NCBI GenBank assembly: GCA_036873135.1 | Contig: JAPTYO010000046.1 | Coordinates: forward strand, 61,186-125,185 | Reading direction: 5' to 3' | DNA length: 64,000 nucleotides | Origin: Clarkia xantiana subsp. parviflora | Taxonomy: Eukaryota > Streptophyta > Magnoliopsida > Myrtales > Onagraceae | Shown here: positions 33,070-44,412 of the stretch, piece after piece | Numbering within the stretch: position 1 is the stretch's first letter | How the letters are laid out: each line of letters opens with the position of its first letter | Notes under the pieces: generated by a model | The model's input: the letters and a program-made list of their open reading frames with translations, nothing else | What the model was told of the DNA's origin: nothing | The model's database searches: none | Position numbers and translations under genes: made by a program

Positions 33070-33214
33070 TTCATAACTCTATTTTTATGGAACCATGTGC
33101 GGCCATAGGTTCACATACTCAGCCCAACCAGAATCTTGATCAATTATTTCAAACATACACAAAACACAACACAAAACAAGTTTATTTAAATCATTCATAC
33201 ATTTAATTATAATA

Positions 33215-33463
33215 TTAAACGTTGTCTCGTCCAGCTCCAGCAGGTTGCCGTACCACTATTGGCTCGGGCTGCTCAGGATGGGCCTCATGAGCCTGCTGCT
33301 TTCTGTCGATTGAAGACCACCATACTAGAAGTGTTACGATCAACGCTATCACCAGCACAACAAGTCCAATGCAGCCCAGAATAATGGATAGCTTGTTGTT
33401 GGAGGGAATGTGATTGTTGTAATAATCCCCATCTTCGGTACCAATGAAATTTGAGTCGCTCAT
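33215..33463 (-). CDS. Small single-pass membrane protein (82 aa), unknown
   Basis: An 82-aa ORF with a polar N-terminus (MSDSNFIGTEDGDYYNN), one strong transmembrane helix at about aa 24-48 (LSIILGCIGLVVLVIALIVT region, ending LLVWW), and a polar Pro/Gln/His-rich C-terminus. There is no signal peptide and no recognised domain. Support for a real gene: directly upstream is a consensus 3' splice site (TGCAG at 33470-33466, minus strand), a donor CAG|GTCTTA at 34112-34110, a C/T-rich leader and a TATATAAAC box at 34226-34234. This gives a TATA - leader exon - ~640-bp leader intron - single coding exon structure. It could be the remnant of a larger RLK/ATL-type protein. I do not recognise a family. 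Confidence 0.65.
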   Translation of the reverse strand: MSDSNFIGTEDGDYYNNHIPSNNKLSIILGCIGLVVLVIALIVTLLVWWSSIDRKQQAHEAHPEQPEPIVVRQPAGAGRDNV

Positions 33464-33465
33464 AT

Positions 33466-34111
33466 CTGCAATTTAAGTTAAGCTATTTTTTTAAGAGTAA
33501 TGCTATACAGGTCGGTGATTCTAGTCGACAGTTTTGTTCGATAATGGATTCTAGTCTACACGTGTGAGACTCTCTCCAGCATTATTGACAATTTATTTTC
33601 TCATTTTTTCCATTTCTATCCTTGATTGATGACAAAAACGAAAGAATAATATAATAAATACAAAAAGAATAAGAAACTTAATTTAATCAGATTAAAAAAA
33701 AATCATACATTCTAGTGAAATTGATCGGTGATACCGATTTTTTTTACTTACTTTGTTCGTATAACTATATTTCGGCCCGATTTTTTTATTTATAAAAATA
33801 AAAAATAAAAAACCGCCTAAGAAAAAATAACTTGTTCATATATATGGTTTAAAAACATCAGGTTTTTAAACCATATTATTAATGCATGCTACGGGGGCAT
33901 ATATGGAAATTAATAATAATAATAAAAAGTATTAATTAATACAGCAAGAAAACATTCTCTCTTTCAAGTTCAACCACGTGGCATCGATCAAATTTGCCGT
34001 ATAAAATTGACGGCTATTTTAGCTAGCATTTTTCATTTTTTAACGTTGTTAAGTGTACTTAAGGCTTATTTTTTTAGTATAATAATAAATTAGATTAGTT
34101 TTAAATAAGAC
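33466..34111 (-). other. Leader intron of the small membrane-protein gene
   Basis: AT-rich sequence bounded by GT (34111-34110) and AG (33467-33466) on the minus strand. No ORF or repeat of note. Confidence 0.55.
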
Positions 34112-34234
34112 CTGAAAGGAGGTATGAACGGCGGGGGCGGCGGCGTCTGGAGGAGAGGCGGTGTCGACAGTGCGTCTGGAAGAGAAGATGGAGGGAGTTG
34201 GAGAATTTGATGAATGAAGATGCTTGTTTATATA
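34112..34234 (-). promoter_or_regulatory. TATA box and 5' leader exon of the small membrane-protein gene
   Basis: On the minus strand TATATAAAC (34234-34226) is followed ~30 bp later by a pyrimidine-rich leader without ATG. The leader ends at the donor TTTCAG|GTCTTA (exon end 34112). Confidence 0.55.
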
Positions 34235-34372
34235 AGCTTCAGCATTGGTGGGAAAATTGAATATAATTGCGTGCAAGAAAGCCGAGCGAACGACGCAATG
34301 TGGCGACGCCGATGAAATCCTCATCATCTTTACTTTCCACGGCAGGTTAATTACTGGAAATCAGCGTGTAGA

Positions 34373-34556
34373 TTGATTTATATCTGTATAAAGGAAATTT
34401 CTCTGATTTACGCCTTTTTTTCTGTTTTATAACAATGGAAAAAAGAGTTAGAGGCTGAGCAAAATAAGGTATCTCTTATTAACTAGTGCCTTGCTCTTCT
34501 GTTATTTGATGGCTATCGGATTAAATTAGCATTTACTTACTGAGACAGAGCTCTAC
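34373..34556 (+). pseudogene. Displaced fragment of MOR1 exon 6 and flanks
   Basis: Matches MOR1 ~10271-10656: gatttat(at)ctgtataaagga, ctctgatttacgcc, aaaaaagagttagaggctgag, then a deletion of about 34 bp of exon 6, then caaaataaggtatct and ctagtgccttgctcttctg, and tatttgatggctatc...ttaaattagcattta. The SINE present at 10419-10577 is missing here, and only one copy of the target site remains. It is a non-functional duplicate made before the SINE arrived (or from a SINE-free allele). Confidence 0.93.
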
Positions 34557-34557
34557 T

Positions 34558-34901
34558 TAGGGATGGCAACGGGTCTCGGGGCCCCGACCAGGTTTTGACC
34601 AGCCAACCCGCGGGTCACGGGGCGGGTCAAAACCGGAAGTGTTTCGGGTTAATAACTAATAAACTGTATGAGGTTTGACCCATGTTGAAATCTGATGTCT
34701 TGAAATTGACTGTTTCGGGTTTGGTGTTTGTTGAAATTTGGTGTCTCCGTCTATTTTTGGGTTAAGTCTAACGGAAGTGTAATACGTAACCAATAAAATG
34801 CATATCCTAAAAGTCATTCCGCGAAAATTCTGACCTTTTGTTACTTAGCGAATTGACGAAGTTAACCCTTCTAGCTAAATCAACAACTATAGGGTTTTTG
34901 G
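34558..34901. other. Fragments of TIR-element ends (hAT- and MULE-like words)
   Basis: tagggatggcaacgggt at 34558 looks like the terminus of a common plant hAT-type element with GGGTC/GACCC iterations up to ~34650. ggtgtctccgtctattttt...ctaacgg near 34738-34775 resembles the TIR-proximal part of the MULE at 31.3 kb. Both are partial. Confidence 0.45.
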
Positions 34902-36401
34902 GTGGTTACTGGCCGGAGTTGGACGGTTAAACTATTCATGTATGATCATGAGATCAATTATAAGAAGGGGACAGACAACCAAGCGGTCGACGCCTTATCG
35001 AGAGTGATCAGGCCGGAATTGCTCCATATGGCATTCTCGACCATCTCCACCAAGTTGCTAGACCGAGTAAAGGCAAGTTGGGACGCCGATTCTGACTATC
35101 GCAACATGCTAAATCAACTCAAACAAGGGGCCGCCCGGTGCCAGTTCACATGGACGGACGAGTTTCTCAAGCGGGATAGTAAGATCGTGGTGTGTTGCAA
35201 TAATGAGTTGATGATGAATATTTTAAGAGCATTCAATGCATCACCAACCGAGAGGCTTTCCGAAGCCACGGTAACTCTTAAACGTATGTCTACTCTCTTG
35301 TATTGAAATGAGCTCAAAGGAGATTCGCAAGAATTTATGGGAAATTGTGATGTGTGCCAAAAATATATGTACGATCGTTCGGCTACCTACCAGAAGGGAT
35401 ATATTTAGACATTTCACTGGATTTCATTACCGTGTTACCGAAATCAAATGGTAAGGAGATCATATTTGTAGTTGTTGATCGGTTAAAAAAATATAGTCAT
35501 TTCATAGCGCTCGGCCACCACTATTCGGCTTCTATGGTAACTCAAGTGTTCATTGATCAACTTTACAAGCTACAAGGCTACTGAGCAACATCGTGAGCAT
35601 CGAGATCCGGTCTTTGTGAGCTCATTTTGGTAAGAACTATTCATGCAACTTGGAGTCTCATTGTGCACTTCATCCGCGTATCACCCACAAACCGATGGCC
35701 AAACCGAGGTAGTTAATCGTTGCCTTGAGACGTTCTTGAGGTGTATGGCGGGTGAAAGACCGACTTCTTGGACAAAGTTGCTACCATTGGTTGAATGGTG
35801 GTGTAACACGTCATTTCACTCAATCATCGGGATGACACCATTTGAAGCCTTATATGGATTTACCCCATGTTACGTGACCGAGAGAAAATGTTAAGATGCT
35901 GAAATTTCTCTTGACCCGAACACAAAACCGTATGAAGCTAGTGGCAAACCGGAAGCGATCAGTCCAGAACTTTATGCCCAACACTCGATGATGAAGCAAG
36001 ATGTGCAAAAATTACAACCTCGTTACTTTGGTCCTTTTAAGGTCTTGGAAAATGTGGGACCCGTGGAGTATCGCTGGGATCTTCCCGACAAGGCGCTCAT
36101 TCAACCGACAATACATGTGTCACAATTAAAGCTAACTCTTGGAGAGGTGAGGCATGCTACGCCGCTACCCAAAGAGTTCACCCGCACTACCAGTCGTGTT
36201 CCACACTCGATCCTTTCTCAGAAGATGGTGTGTCTTGGTAACAAGGACATAACAAAAATCTTGATCCAATGGAAGGGCCGAGCCAAAGAGGAGATAACAT
36301 GGGAGTTCATCGATAAATTGAGCAAAGATTTTCGGATTTCGACTTTGAGGACAATGTCGGTTTTATTACGGGCCAAAAATGAAATTGGGCTTACGGCTTA
36401 A
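34902..36401 (+). pseudogene. Decayed Ty3/gypsy chromovirus pol (RNase H end, integrase, chromodomain)
   Basis: Broken into frames 34902-35306, 35354-35584, 35643-35894 and 35988-36401. The end of RNase H (INYKKGTDNQAVDALSR) is followed by integrase core fragments (LDFITVLPKSNGK, VVVDRLKKYSHFI; HRDPVFVSSFW in another frame near 35610; AYHPQTDGQTEVVNR) and the integrase C-terminus (LQPRYFGPFKVLE). A chromodomain-like end closes it (LIQWKGRAKEEITWE). At least three frameshifts/stops. The RT, protease, gag and both LTRs are missing, so the copy is inactive. Confidence 0.92.
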
Positions 36402-36703
36402 CTTGGGCCGATTTTATTTATAACTAAGCCCATATGAGATTATATGTGAAGATAAAAAAAAAAAAAAAAAAATTATATGTGATGCTTGGCCTGAACTGTC
36501 GCGGCCTGATTTTGTTCAACAATTTCATCAACTTATCTGACTCTACCAAATTTGTTGATGTGGCTGCATATTACTGGATCATCAGTATGTAAAAATGTAA
36601 TAAATATATTATATTTTAAAAAAAATTAATCCGAGTGGAAACAAGAAAAAAAATAAAAGAGAGTCTGATCTGCAAGTTTTGGTATCTCCGTTGTTGAACC
36701 TCC
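36402..36703. other. Spacer before the epoxide hydrolase gene; poly-A insert
   Basis: Contains a poly-A run (~36454-36471) flanked by 11-bp direct repeats attatatgtga (36439-36449, 36472-36482). The last ~100 bp must include the promoter and 5' UTR of the epoxide hydrolase gene. No TATA box is obvious. Confidence 0.5.
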
Positions 36704-39374
36704 ATGGACCAAATTCAGCACAGATTCGTCGAATCCAATGGCCTGAAGCTCCATGTAGCTGAACTCGGAGCAGGTAAATCTAGTCTCGTCTCCGATCACT
36801 CTTCTTCCACTCCCCGATCACTCTTCTGCCACCAAACTTTTGATTCCTGATACTCTTTTCGCTTCATTTCAGGACCGAATGTGGTGGTCTTCCTCCACGG
36901 CTTCCCGGAGATATGGTACACGTGGCGCTACCAGATGGTGGCTGCGGCGAATGCCGGCTTCCGCGCCCTCGCTCCAGATTACAGAGGCTACGGTTTATCG
37001 GATCCTCCGCCCGTGCCGGAGAAGGCCTGCTTTAAGGACATAATCGCTGATCTGTTGGCAATTTTGGATTCTCTTGAGATCGAAAAGGTTTGATACCTCT
37101 TTCCTACTTCCCCAATGATTAGTATCAGACGACGATCACATGCAATTCAATAAAAAATTGTTTTAATAAGATTTGAATTTGATCATCAGATTCTACCACC
37201 TTATCCACATTTCCAGATTGTTTTTTCCATCTTTGTTGAAGAAAACGTGAATGAGATCAAAATTAAGCCGAAACAAAGATCCAAATGCAAGCAGACCAAC
37301 TTTTGTACCAAAAAGAGAGGATTATGAACCCTGGCATGAATTTATAATGATAATAAAGAATAAAGATACTATACTAACTTGCTGATCTGTTGAATAGCTG
37401 CAAAGATCTCATGCATGTCTTGCTGTCCTATGGAATATTTTTTTAGAATATTTTCCATTATTTATAAGCAAGTTGTGCAATTTTTTAGGTTATAATCAAC
37501 TGTATAATGATAATAAAGAACAAAGATACTATACCAACTTACTGATCTGTTGAATAGCAGCAAAGATCTCATGCATGTCTTGTTGTTTCGTGGAATATTT
37601 GTTAGAATATTTTCCATTATTTATAAAGCAAGTTGTGCAATATTTTAGGTTATAATCAACTGTACAAATATGAAAAGAGGGATTAGAGCAATTTTAGAAT
37701 GTGAAATCGAAACTAATAAAGTTGCTTAGCTCTGTGTTTACACTCATTTTATCAATCTTACTTGATCTTTTAACCAAATAAGATGGTTTTAAATTATAGT
37801 AGCAGAGAAATTGCTACATTTTCCATTTGAAGGTAACTAGTCAAAACTCTACAATCTGCTAGCATATAAATTATTAAAGTTGGTAGTTTGGAACTAGAAA
37901 ACATGCATCAAAATGACCAGAAAAGCTCAAATTTTCCAATATAGCTAAAATGACATGCTTCTATATATATTATTTGATAATAATATATTTGCACTTTCTC
38001 TGGAGTACCATTCTGATGAATACTGAATGCAATGCAATGCAATGGAAGGTGTTTTTGATTGCCAAAGACTTTGGAGCTCGGCCTGCATACTTATTCTCCG
38101 TCCTCCACAAGGAGAGGGTCCGAGGCGTGGTGACAATGGGTGTGCCTCTTCTGCCTCCTAGTCCACCAAAGTACGACGAATCGCTTCCCGAGGGCTTCTA
38201 TATTTCAAGGTGGAAGGTAAGCCTTTGTTACACACAATATCATCATTATAGCAATGCAACTTCTCATTGAAGCAAAGAAATCATCTTTACTTTGTAAAGT
38301 TGCAGTTTTTATATTTTGCAGCCTTTGTATATATATTGCAGCCTTTGTTACACACAATTCATCACTATAGCAATGTACCTTCTCATCGAAGCAAAGAAAT
38401 CATCTTTACTTTGTAAAGTTTCAGTTTTTAATATTTTGCATGGAACAAAAAGAAAGATTGATCAAGCTTGTATATATAATGCAGCCTTTATTACACACAA
38501 TTCATCATTATAGCAATGTACCTTCTCATCAAAGCAAAGAAATAAGCTTTACTTTGTAAAGTTTCAGTTTTTAATATTTTGCATGGAACAAAAAGAAAGA
38601 TCGATCAAGCCTGTATAGTTTTGGTCTTTTCGTTAAAATGAATGTATCAATTGGGAACATCAAGTTACTATCTTTCTTTTTGATAATGGTTCTCTTTTCT
38701 GCAGCAACCGGGACGAGCAGAAGCTGATTTCGACCGCCTTGATGCCAAAACAGTTGTGCGAAACGTGTATATCTTGTTTTCAAGACCCGAAATACCAATA
38801 GCATCCTCAGAAAATCAAGAAATAATGGACTTGGTAGACGATTCTACCCCTCTTCCTCCATGGTTCACCGAAGAAGATCTCAAACAATACGGAGCTCTGT
38901 ATGAAAAGTCGGGATTTCGAACTGCATTGCAGATCCCATACAGGTATTGATAGAATTGGTAAATTCAGTATATTCCTCTAAACGACATTACATGAACATA
39001 TAGTGAATACAATCAGCTAAACTAGGAAAATCAGACAGAATATACATCTATTTTAACAGGTATCCTCGACTCGAAACTATTTGTGTTTGGCATTTTAGTG
39101 GTTGATCTTGATTTCATTTGGTTTTAGGTCATTTTGGGAGGAATTTGAAATACCGGATCCGGTAGTGAAAGTTCCGGCTATGTTGATAATGGGGGAAAAG
39201 GACTATGTTTTGAAATTCCCAGGGATTGAGGATTACATAAGGAAAGGAAATGCAAAAGACTTTGCAGTTGATCTGGAGATTGTGTTTGTGCCTCAAGGAA
39301 GCCATTTTATTCATGAGCAGTTGCCTGAGGAGGTGAATAGGCTTGTTCTTGCCTTCTTGGCCAAGCATGTTTGA
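36704..39374 (+). CDS. Soluble epoxide hydrolase (alpha/beta-hydrolase fold)
   Basis: Five exons, 36704-36773, 36873-37087, 38049-38216, 38705-38943, 39128-39374, give 939 bp (312 aa) in one frame. It hydrolyses epoxides (in plants typically epoxy fatty acids, feeding cutin monomer and oxylipin metabolism) to diols in the cytosol (family knowledge). Visible: oxyanion motif HGFPE (aa 32-36), nucleophile Asp102 in AKDFGARPAY, lid tyrosines in FYISRW and in QIPYR (Tyr230), acid Asp256 in MGEKDYVLKFPG, and base His290 in QGSHFIHEQ. The length is normal for the plant family (about 310-320 aa). The start is the first ATG and gives the conserved RFVESNGLKLHVAE N-terminus. Introns 2 and 3 contain local tandem duplications. 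Confidence 0.95.
37346..37662. repeat. ~158-bp tandem duplication in epoxide hydrolase intron 2
   Basis: tataatgataataaagaa...ctgatctgttgaatagc...aggttataatcaactg occurs at 37346-37502 and again at 37503-37662, with few substitutions and small indels. Confidence 0.92.
38217..38625. repeat. Three-copy tandem repeat in epoxide hydrolase intron 3
   Basis: The unit (gcctttgttacacacaat...atagcaatgtaccttctcatc...ctttactttgtaaagtttcag) starts near 38221, 38341 and 38484. The second and third copies also share a trailing ggaacaaaaagaaagat segment. Unit length is ~120-145 bp. Confidence 0.9.
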
Positions 39375-40369
39375 GGAAGAAGACCCAAGAGTTCGCATTT
39401 TCGGATATAGTTTCGGTAATGTTCGGTGTGAGAAGTTTAGATGAATCAGTTGACCAACTGTGCTCAAACCTTACACTTTCTGAGTGATTTAATCTTTATT
39501 TCAACTTTCTCTGTTTGGTTTGATGGGTTCAATTAGTAGTTCGAGGTCAAGCTAGACTCGACTCGATTAGAAACTACTGAGTTCAAGTTTGAACTCGGTC
39601 GAGCTCAAATTTTTTAAGCTTGAATTCGGTTAGCCTTGCATCCAAGCTTGACATAATTGAGCTTGATCCGACTCGTAAACAGATCATGTATCATAATAAG
39701 TTAGCACTTTTCATGACTACAAAAATTAAGTTTGGCTCGTAAGCTATAAGTTAGTATTTTTATGATTACAAAAATTGTTTTATAATTACAAAAATTGAGC
39801 TCGATTTGAACTCTGTTGATTTATGTATATAATAAAGCTCGAATTGGCTAGCGAGTAGTTAGAACCTAGTTTTATCAGACTCGAAATTTTTCAAGTGGAA
39901 TTTGAATTTTGTTCGAATCGAATTTGTGTAGATCATAAGTATTTACACTCTGATTCAAACTCTACTAGTTTTAATTTGTTCTATTAGTGAAATTCCGTTT
40001 GTTCTTGAAAATACAATTCATTTTACCGGTAGGTAAAAAAAAATGTAACTTGTAAATATTTGGTCCAACTAACTTTAATGTGTAACTCATAAACGGTCGG
40101 TCCAACTAACTCTTTGAGTGCTTAAGACAGAGTCAATGTGAAATTTAGTACCTTATATGAGAATTTATCTCATACATAGAATGCAACTTGTGTAATATTT
40201 TACTTACACTTTACAGAGAAATAATACCTAAGATAGTGACACTCTTACCTATCAACAACCAGCCTATCAATACAAGATTGTGACCAAAACCAAATCTCAC
40301 AAATGATTACACAAAAATAAATTAATACTACCATATCAATAATTACTCAATGCAAACTCTTCTTCTTCA
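39375..40369. other. Convergent intergenic region with iterated TCGAGCT-type repeat
   Basis: Holds the 3' UTRs of the flanking tail-to-tail genes. Between ~39535 and ~39950 words such as ctcgactcgattag, gaactcggtcgagctcaa and aagcttgaattcgg recur in both orientations. This composition marks decayed non-autonomous elements with iterated subterminal motifs. Clear termini were not found. Confidence 0.5.
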
Positions 40370-42351
40370 TCATCTGGGAGTTACCTGAGTGATTGTAGAA
40401 GGCACAGTACTCATCTGATAGCTCGAATCAGTTGACGAGGGCTTCTTCCCCGACCGAGCCGACCCTTGGAAGAATCCCGGAGCTGAGATTTCCCTCTCAT
40501 TTATTATAATCTTCTTCGATAACATCTCGATCACTTGACTCATCGTGGGTCTTCGATTCGATGCTGCTTGTGTGCAGAAAAACGCCACCTTCATGAACCG
40601 AACTATCTCTTCTTCTGGGAACTCTACCAGTTCAGGATCAATCACTTTCATCACTTCTCCTTTCTTGTAAAGTTGCCATGCCTGTTGAATATCAAGATTA
40701 TAACTTCATTCAACTGTTTCAGAAATGATATCGTGTTTTTCATCAGGAGATCGAGAATAAGCTTATTTACCAAATCGAGTAGAAATCTCTGTCCAGCATC
40801 CCAATCTAACCGGGTACTACTTCTGCCACTTACTATTTCAAGAACAAGGATCCCGAAGCTGTAAACATCGGCCTTCATTGTGAGTTGACCGCCCAGTGCA
40901 TACTCCGGCGCCAAATAACCCCTAAGAATAAGATTGAAGGATTTTGAGTTTGAGCAAAAATTGCAGACCAAGTTCCAGAAAGATGTTTATCTGCAGAAAA
41001 CGGTAAAGAAAAACAGAAAGAATTAAGAGTTCAGTAGATGCATACGTTGTTCCTGCTATTCTCGTACTAATGTGAGTGATATCATCTGGAAAAAGTTTTG
41101 CCAACCCGAAATCTCCGATTTTAGGCTTGAATTCTTTGTCGAGGAGAATATTACTAGCTTTGATGTCTCTATGAACGATATGCGGGACTGCTTCTTCATG
41201 AAGGAATGCAAGTCCCTGGGCAATTCCCAGGCAAATAGCAGATCTCTGTTGCCAGTCCAGATTGATTTTTGCACCACTGAAACCTCCTCCTGAAATGAAG
41301 CAGAAAATAGAATGCTTTCAAATTTCTCTATTATGGAAGTTCAGTTTCGACCACTAATATTTCACGGATCTTTACCGTATAATAATGTTCGGTCAAGGCT
41401 GTTGTTCTCTAAATATTCATACACCAAGATCCGATTAGCCCCTTCGACACAGCAACCGACCAAATGAACAAGATTTGGATGTTTGAGATTGGCTATGGTA
41501 TCGATTTCTGTTAGAAATTCACGTAATCCTTGCTTGGACTGTACGGAAAGTCTCTTCACCGCAACTTGAATCCCATTCCTGAGAACACCCTGAAAGCCAT
41601 TTGTAATATGGTTGTTAATAGACATTAAGACTATACATATTTCAGCAAGAAGATTTTACCAGAAATTCTCCATACCTTGTAAACAATGCCAAAACCTCCT
41701 CTACCTAACTTGTTGCTCAAGCTAAAGTTATCTGTGGCAGATCTCAACTCATTGAAAGAGAACTGAGCAACATTTGTGGGTATATGTACACCTACAAAGC
41801 ATTAAGACGAGAGACAAAAACTGGAATCATGAATGAGATAAATAGTTAAATGCACTGAAGCATACAATTTTTTTTTATAGATTAGACATATCAGCAGATA
41901 AGAATTATAATGATCATATCATTTATACATTTGCAAAAGCTATATCAGGGAATACAGCATCATCACTGCAAATCTAGATAGGAATTGTACCAAAAAAGAC
42001 CCACTTTAACACAACAACTGAAAGAAGAAACTGCAATAGCTTTCTAGATAATAATTTATCTCTTCAAGGCATGGAAATACCAGAACTAACCTCCTAATTC
42101 AAGTGTGGCAGAATATCATGAAAAATTAAAGCAAGCTATACAAACTATTCAAGTGTGGCAGAGTTTCATGACAAATCTATCATACTCCTAAAAAAACTAA
42201 CTATACATTATAGAAACATGCTTAGTACATCAATTCCTAAATTCGACACCATAAAAGGTAGTCCAAACTGAATGATACCTTGAATTCCACGAGACAAGCT
42301 GGAACTAGTTCTTTTCCTCTTCGAACTCAACCCGCAGCATCTCGAAATCAT
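40370..42351 (-). CDS. CRPK1-like (At1g16670-like) cytoplasmic Ser/Thr kinase
   Basis: Six coding exons (transcription order): 42351-42279, 41791-41676, 41589-41376, 41289-41046, 40921-40771, 40681-40370; 1110 bp, 369 aa. A receptor-like cytoplasmic kinase without ectodomain or transmembrane segment. The N-terminus [14 protein letters not shown] has a Cys pair that might be acylated, but no Gly2. Kinase features: GRGGFG (aa 54-59), Lys75 in [12 protein letters not shown] (Asp176), DFG (Asp194), GYLAPEYA, and RRPTMSQV near the end. Related kinases phosphorylate 14-3-3 proteins in cold signalling (CRPK1), but orthology versus other members of the subfamily is not settled here. Leader introns are likely: acceptor at 42393-42394 and donors at 42518 and 42760 on the minus strand. 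Confidence 0.9.
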
Positions 42352-42900
42352 TTTCTACTTTCTAAATAAAGAGCTGGCCGAGTGTAAATCCCCTGCAAAT
42401 AAGAAAACAGAAGCCAGACCAGATATATATCAAAGGCTATTTCACATTTCTTTTGAAATGGACTATCACTAACCACAACAACAGAGAATTCAAAGAAACT
42501 GTAATGTATTATTCTTACCTGATCAGTTGAAGCTTCAGATTACTTCTAATTCCTTGCAACCACCATAAACACAATCGGTCCAACTAAAACCGAGTCAAAA
42601 TCGCCAAAATCTATCACTCTCTACAACAATCTGTAACCAACACACCGATTGAACGCCGTTGACTACAATACTCTCAGGTTTCTAACTCAACCAACCAATC
42701 TCCAGCAGATGAAGATCCGACGCTCAATTTTCAAACAGGAAACGCACTTAATGCAGTTACCTGGAATCAAATCGACCTGCTGATGAAGAATCAACTGCCG
42801 TGGATTTAAACGTGGAAGATCAAATCATCGACGAGGAGGATGAAGATGGCTGTGTATTTGGGAGAGAAATAGTCTTTGTTGTTTGTTGAAGTGCTTTTAA
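42352..42900 (-). promoter_or_regulatory. Multi-exon 5' leader of the kinase gene
   Basis: On the minus strand TTCCAG|GTAACTG (exon end 42761), GATCAG|GTAAGAA (exon end 42519) and TTTGCAG| (exon start 42392) are consensus splice sites upstream of the ATG. A spliced 5' UTR is likely. The exact exon combination cannot be fixed without transcripts. Confidence 0.5.
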
Positions 42901-44412
42901 AAGAAAATCGGGAGGCACGCGTTTGAAAAGGAAAGTTTCCTAAACAAAATTTACTCTTCTTGATTGGCTTAGTCTTCAGTCAAAGTCGTTAAAAATAAAT
43001 TCAAGGGAAAATAAATTAGTTAAATTATTGGTACCTTCCTTAACTAGATATATAATTTTCTTTTATGACAAATTTGTAAAATTGCATATACTATGAGCCG
43101 ATTCAGATTATCTGTCTCATTCTTATTGTTAAAATCTTGATACGTGTCCTTAGATTTAATATTTTACTTCTAGGGTTTAGCAATCTAAAAAATATTTTAG
43201 AAAAAAACCACAAAATTAGTTATAGGAAACGTGTTAAGTTCTTAACGGTAAAACACGGTTTGGGAAAAGAAGAATAGGTTAGGTAATCTGGGACTATCGT
43301 GATCCACAACTAAAATAATCTATGTCGCACCGGTCCAGTCCACAAATTGAATGCCTTTATAGGTTAGTCCATAAGGAGAACTATCAAAAGGGCATTATCT
43401 GTAGTATGTCCGCTTTATAAAAATAATAGATATCACAGTAGCATTGTACTCCCTACTTAGGATAATCTATGTCGCACTTTGTCAGACCCGTTGACATGGG
43501 TACTCCACACCTAGAATAATATATGTCACACTGAGCCAGTAACGTATAAATTGTTGACCATGAAAAAAAAAAAATCAATCCAGAAAACATGGTATTTTGA
43601 ATTCGAAATCTTTAATTAATTGATTGAGAGGAGTCTAAAATAGTAAAATGCATGTTATTACTTAAGAATTGAGATTAGTTTATTTGTGACGATTGTTGTC
43701 TAGACAAAAATATTCAGATCGTTTAGGCCCGATCTTATCTACCATTAATATAACATTCATTCGTGGTGGCTAAATAAAAAATAAATCAAGATGAATGATT
43801 AGATTTATATAGATAAGTCAACGTTTTAGGCTGAATGATATTTATTATTTTGTAAGACAATAATACTCAAGTTTGTGGTATATTTTTATTCCACATGAAT
43901 TTAAAGTTTTATTATAAAATACTGAAAAAAAGTCACTTCATTTTACTTACTGTATTCCAGTAAGAAGTAATGAATGAAATTTTGTGTGAGGTTAATAGGA
44001 TCAAATAGTAAAGTAATTCAATTTTGTATAGAATTAGTTGAACTTTTTTAATTTTTTTGGCTCGAAATTAGCTAATTTATAGATGTGGACAAAGCATATA
44101 TTATCAGATCATTATCTTTTTTTTTGTCCCTAGATTTAAAAACTAGAATCTTTACTTACACCCGATTCACGTAAGAGATAAAATGTTAGTAGTATTTAAA
44201 CTTAAAATATTTAATTTAAAAAAAAAAAAAAACAGAAACAAACTTATACACCATATTAAAACTTGAAGATTGTATTTTTTTTATTATTATAAAGAAAAAG
44301 GGAGTACAGAGACAGATGTTAAATACGTACACCAAACGGACACTTCATTTAAAACTACTAACTTGATTACAAATGCAGACAATAATTAAATGATTTGAAA
44401 TACGGCGGGTTA
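42901..44412. other. Intergenic DNA with a dispersed short repeat
   Basis: Around 43290-43575, variants of aataatctatgtcgcac...gtcagacccg occur three times (near 43314, 43465 and 43515). The segment ends in a poly-A run at ~43564. A related stretch recurs at 53640-53745. No gene is seen. The remainder is AT-rich. Confidence 0.45.

Noticed and set aside
34049..34327. 92-aa minus-strand ORF as coding exon of the small membrane-protein gene
   Set aside because: Its ATG lies upstream of the TATA box and its 3' part is read through a consensus splice donor; the segment is better read as promoter plus non-coding leader exon.
34373..34556. Alternative MOR1 exon or trans-spliced exon
   Set aside because: It lies beyond the MOR1 stop, has lost about 34 bp of exon 6 and has no continuing exons; a dead fragment is the simpler reading.
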